Shown in pieces: positions 6,990 through 9,384 of a DNA stretch of 9,384 bases. A program made the translations under genes and the position numbers. The notes below the pieces were generated by a model. The model did not search any database. It was not told the origin of the DNA and worked only from the letters and a program-made list of their open reading frames with translations. Numbering within the stretch: position 1 is the first letter of the stretch; each line of letters opens with the position of its first letter. Origin of the DNA: Alphaproteobacteria bacterium (GTDB lineage: Bacteria > Pseudomonadota > Alphaproteobacteria > Micavibrionales > SZUA-601); assembly GCA_003250865.1 (NCBI GenBank), contig QKJH01000166.1:1-9384 (forward strand), given 5' to 3'.

Positions 6990-7967
6990 ATGCACCGTTC
7001 ATACGATATGTTGGCTATGAAATTCAATGGAATTATTGGCGAAGTTCAACGCACCTATGCAGAGCTCTCGGAAAGCCGGCAAAATGATATTGCGGATTTT
7101 CAAGCCGGATTATTGGCTATTTACAACAAAAAAACTCCAAATCAATCTATTGCCGAGTTTCTAAAGGAAGTCGGTTTAAAAAGTAGCCTTTACGCTATCG
7201 GTACCCGCGATGATTTGGATACGGCTAAGGTTCGCGCGGGTGTAACCGAGGAAGATGTGGCCGTTGCACGTAAAGCTGTAGACAGTAAAGAAGGCTTGTC
7301 GTATGACGTTCCCGGATTTGCCAAAGTTGGTGTAACGCTGGGGTACATATCACCCAAGGCCGGTGATCTGTGTATGGAAGCACAGGCCTATGTACGTGCT
7401 TTGGGGTATGTTAACTCTATTGAAGATGTTATTCAGCAAAAGCCGGATTCAGGCGCTGACAAAGACACAATTAATAGTTTTTCACTTAAACTGGTATCTG
7501 ATTTAACGGGCAAGGAGACAGCGCAAGAGGTCTTGGCATCCAAAGCCTATGCGCGGGTTAATGGTGATCGGGATCCGGATGGTCTTAAGCTGGCGCAAAT
7601 CACAATGGTTCTGGCCGATATGTATTCTTCAAAATTAAAACACGATGTTCTGTTTCAAAATGATTTAAGTCTGGATGAGGGGTATAAAAACAATTTCAAG
7701 CAGGAAATTGCCAAAGGCATGGCTCGGGTGGCGGAGGGCTTTGCAGGTGTTGGCTTTAATGGTGCTGCTTCAGACTTATTGACAATCCGTGAAAATATTC
7801 AGTACGAACATGATGCTGAATCCCATGTAAAAATTTATGCGGATCTACCAACACAGCTGCATGTGAAAGCGTTTGAAAACGCGCGTTTTCTAGAAGAAAA
7901 ACTCAGCGGTTTTAAACAATCGGCGACAGTGGCTCAGAAAAACATTGGTGGTACGCCACATCCGTAA
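6990..7967 (+). CDS. Unrecognised soluble, mostly helical protein downstream of dotL
   Basis: I do not recognise this 325-residue protein. It has no signal peptide, no membrane segment and no tryptophan. The composition suggests a cytoplasmic, mainly alpha-helical fold with several Ala-rich helices (for example residues about 85-96 and 240-262) and a Gly/Thr/His/Pro C-terminal end. GAGGG (6977-6981) lies 8 bases before the ATG, supporting the start. It follows dotL on the same strand after 62 bases and ends at a strong terminator, so it is the last gene of the cluster, possibly with its own promoter. Possible roles are an adaptor or chaperone of the coupling complex, a secreted effector, or an unrelated protein; nothing in the sequence decides between these. 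Confidence 0.8.
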   Translation: MHRSYDMLAMKFNGIIGEVQRTYAELSESRQNDIADFQAGLLAIYNKKTPNQSIAEFLKEVGLKSSLYAIGTRDDLDTAKVRAGVTEEDVAVARKAVDSKEGLSYDVPGFAKVGVTLGYISPKAGDLCMEAQAYVRALGYVNSIEDVIQQKPDSGADKDTINSFSLKLVSDLTGKETAQEVLASKAYARVNGDRDPDGLKLAQITMVLADMYSSKLKHDVLFQNDLSLDEGYKNNFKQEIAKGMARVAEGFAGVGFNGAASDLLTIRENIQYEHDAESHVKIYADLPTQLHVKAFENARFLEEKLSGFKQSATVAQKNIGGTPHP

Positions 7968-7993
7968 CAGTTATAAAAGCACACATACAGAAT

Positions 7994-8023
7994 AAAAAAC
8001 CCGCCATTTTTGGCGGGTTTTTT
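7994..8023. terminator. Bidirectional Rho-independent terminator between the 325-aa gene and gyrB
   Basis: A perfect 13-bp inverted repeat (7994-8006 and 8011-8023) has a GC core CCCGCC/GGCGGG, a TTTT loop, and A-tract/T-tract flanks on both sides. It terminates both converging genes, with a run of six T after the GC stem on each strand. Confidence 0.93.
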
Positions 8024-8044
8024 ATTTTAACGATAACAGAGGTT

Positions 8045-9384
8045 TTATGCATCAATATTGGTTGCTTGCAAGGCATTGGTCTGAATAAAGTCACGACGTG
8101 GCTCTACCACATCCCCCATCAGCGTGGAAAATACCTCATCGGCCTGATCATCCATGCCAACTTTTACTTGTACCAGCGAACGAACTTCGGGATCCAGCGT
8201 TGTTTCCCACAGCTGTTCGGGGTTCATTTCACCCAAACCTTTATAGCGTTGGTAGGATAGACCTTTAACGCCCAAATCATTAATGACATCAATGAGCTCG
8301 GCAGAACCGTAAATAACGCGTTCTACGCCGTTCTTGAAGATAAGGCGAGCACCATTTTCGAATCGTTCACGCATCTTTTCACTTCCGCTATTTAGGCCGC
8401 GTGCTTCGGATGTGTTCAGGATTTCTTCGGTGATATAACGTTTCTCGCTAACACCGCGAATGGTGCGGGAAAGAATGAAGCCGTTTCCATCCTCCATCAT
8501 TGAGCCTTCCCAGGTTTTCTCTCCTTCATTGGCAATCATGTTAAGGCGTTCGGCTGTTTTATTGAGCAGATCTTTCGCTTTATTAGGATTGTCCAAAAGA
8601 CTTGAGTCTAATAGTCCCACCAAAGCCGCGTGATCAACCACATCACGATTACCAACTTCACGAGTCAATGTGTCGATTTGGTTTTTATGTTGGATAACCA
8701 GTTTGACATGGCGCACCAAATCCGCATCGGCAATTTGTTCGCTGTTTGACTTATGCAGAACAGCCCCATCGGTGCCGTTTTCGATGACAAAATTCTCAAA
8801 TGCACGTTCGTCTTTCAAATATTGTTCGGTATTGTTCTTTTTCACCTTGTACAACGGTGGCTGGGCAATATACAAATGGCCGCGTTCAATCAGTTCAGGC
8901 ATTTGGCGATAGAAAAACGTCAACAAAAGGGTACGGATATGCGCACCGTCCACATCAGCATCCGTCATGATAATGATTTTGTGATAACGCAATTTCTCGG
9001 GGTTAAATTCATCTTTGCCAATACCGGTTCCAAGCGCGGTAATCATTGTTCCGATTTCAGCACTGGAGAGCATTTTGTCAAAGCGGGCACGCTCGACGTT
9101 CAGGATTTTACCGCGTAGCGGCAGGATAGCCTGAAACGAGCGGTTACGCGCCTGTTTGGCACTACCGCCAGCCGAATCTCCTTCCACAATAAAGATTTCA
9201 CACAAAGATGGATCACGTTCCGAACAGTCGGCAAGCTTACCGGGAAGCGATGCCATGTCCAGAGCCCCTTTGCGGCGGGTCAAATCACGGGCGCGGCGTG
9301 CAGCCTCACGGGCAGCAGCAGCATCAACGATTTTGCCGATAATCTGTTTGGCTTCGTTGGGGTTTTCTTCGAACCATGTTGAAA
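8045..9384 (-). CDS. gyrB: DNA gyrase subunit B, C-terminal part (5' end beyond right edge)
   Basis: About 445 residues of the C-terminal half of GyrB are visible; the frame stays open to the right edge, so the gene starts outside. The TTG at 9281-9283 is internal, because the conserved A-R-R-A-R-D-L-T-R-R-K runs through it. The TOPRIM domain is clear: E-G-D-S-A-G-G with the catalytic Glu (9170-9184 for EGDSA), P-L-R-G-K-I-L-N-V-E, and the metal-binding D-A-D-V-D-G (8945-8962). Near the end, Q-R-Y-K-G-L-G-E-M-N and G-D-x-V-E-P-R-R are intact. A stretch of roughly 160 residues between the Y-I-A-Q-P-P-L-Y-K region and Q-R-Y-K-G is the insertion typical of proteobacterial GyrB and absent from ParE, which supports GyrB. 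With GyrA, it introduces negative supercoils using ATP. It converges on the 325-aa gene and ends at the shared hairpin. Confidence 0.95.
   Translation of the reverse strand, partial: STWFEENPNEAKQIIGKIVDAAAAREAARRARDLTRRKGALDMASLPGKLADCSERDPSLCEIFIVEGDSAGGSAKQARNRSFQAILPLRGKILNVERARFDKMLSSAEIGTMITALGTGIGKDEFNPEKLRYHKIIIMTDADVDGAHIRTLLLTFFYRQMPELIERGHLYIAQPPLYKVKKNNTEQYLKDERAFENFVIENGTDGAVLHKSNSEQIADADLVRHVKLVIQHKNQIDTLTREVGNRDVVDHAALVGLLDSSLLDNPNKAKDLLNKTAERLNMIANEGEKTWEGSMMEDGNGFILSRTIRGVSEKRYITEEILNTSEARGLNSGSEKMRERFENGARLIFKNGVERVIYGSAELIDVINDLGVKGLSYQRYKGLGEMNPEQLWETTLDPEVRSLVQVKVGMDDQADEVFSTLMGDVVEPRRDFIQTNALQATNIDA

Noticed and set aside
8753..9118. A 121-codon plus-strand frame inside gyrB
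   Set aside because: It is antisense to strongly conserved GyrB sequence including the TOPRIM metal motif; no ribosome site or family resemblance.

Overview
The window looks like a chromosomal segment of an alphaproteobacterium, probably an uncultured or host-/prey-associated lineage. Three things point that way: a heparinase II/III-family gene of the alphaproteobacterial type, a GyrB carrying the proteobacterial insertion in its C-terminal half, and coupling-complex genes of a Dot/Icm (type IVB) secretion system. Base composition is moderate, with AT-rich intergenic gaps. The assignment is by family recognition only; no closer taxon can be named from the sequence.

Left part (1-2389, + strand): the 3' end of a heparinase II/III-like gene overlaps by four bases (ATGA) a full-length 67K-type signal peptide peptidase gene, sppA. 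sppA ends in a strong hairpin that also terminates a tRNA-Thr(UGU) gene arriving from the opposite strand (2393-2467).

Centre (2663-7967, + strand): a compact cassette of dotM/icmP, an unrecognised single-pass membrane protein gene (182 aa), and dotL/icmO (the coupling ATPase). After 62 bases comes an unrecognised 325-aa soluble, Trp-free protein. DotM and DotL together form the inner-membrane substrate-receiving platform of the Dot/Icm system. The small gene sits 29 and 12 bases from its neighbours, so it is probably a lineage-specific part of the same complex. DotL carries a roughly 200-residue acidic, Gln/Glu/Pro-rich tail in which one short motif, [ST]-W-A-Q-[IL]-[IV]-[SN]-[QK], recurs three times. 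That is the most interesting signal in the window and looks like a multivalent docking site. No other Dot/Icm core genes (dotN, icmS, icmW, dotB and so on) are present here.

Right part (8045-9384, - strand): the C-terminal part of gyrB converges on the 325-aa gene, and both share a bidirectional terminator (7994-8023). gyrB runs off the right edge and the heparinase-like gene runs off the left edge.
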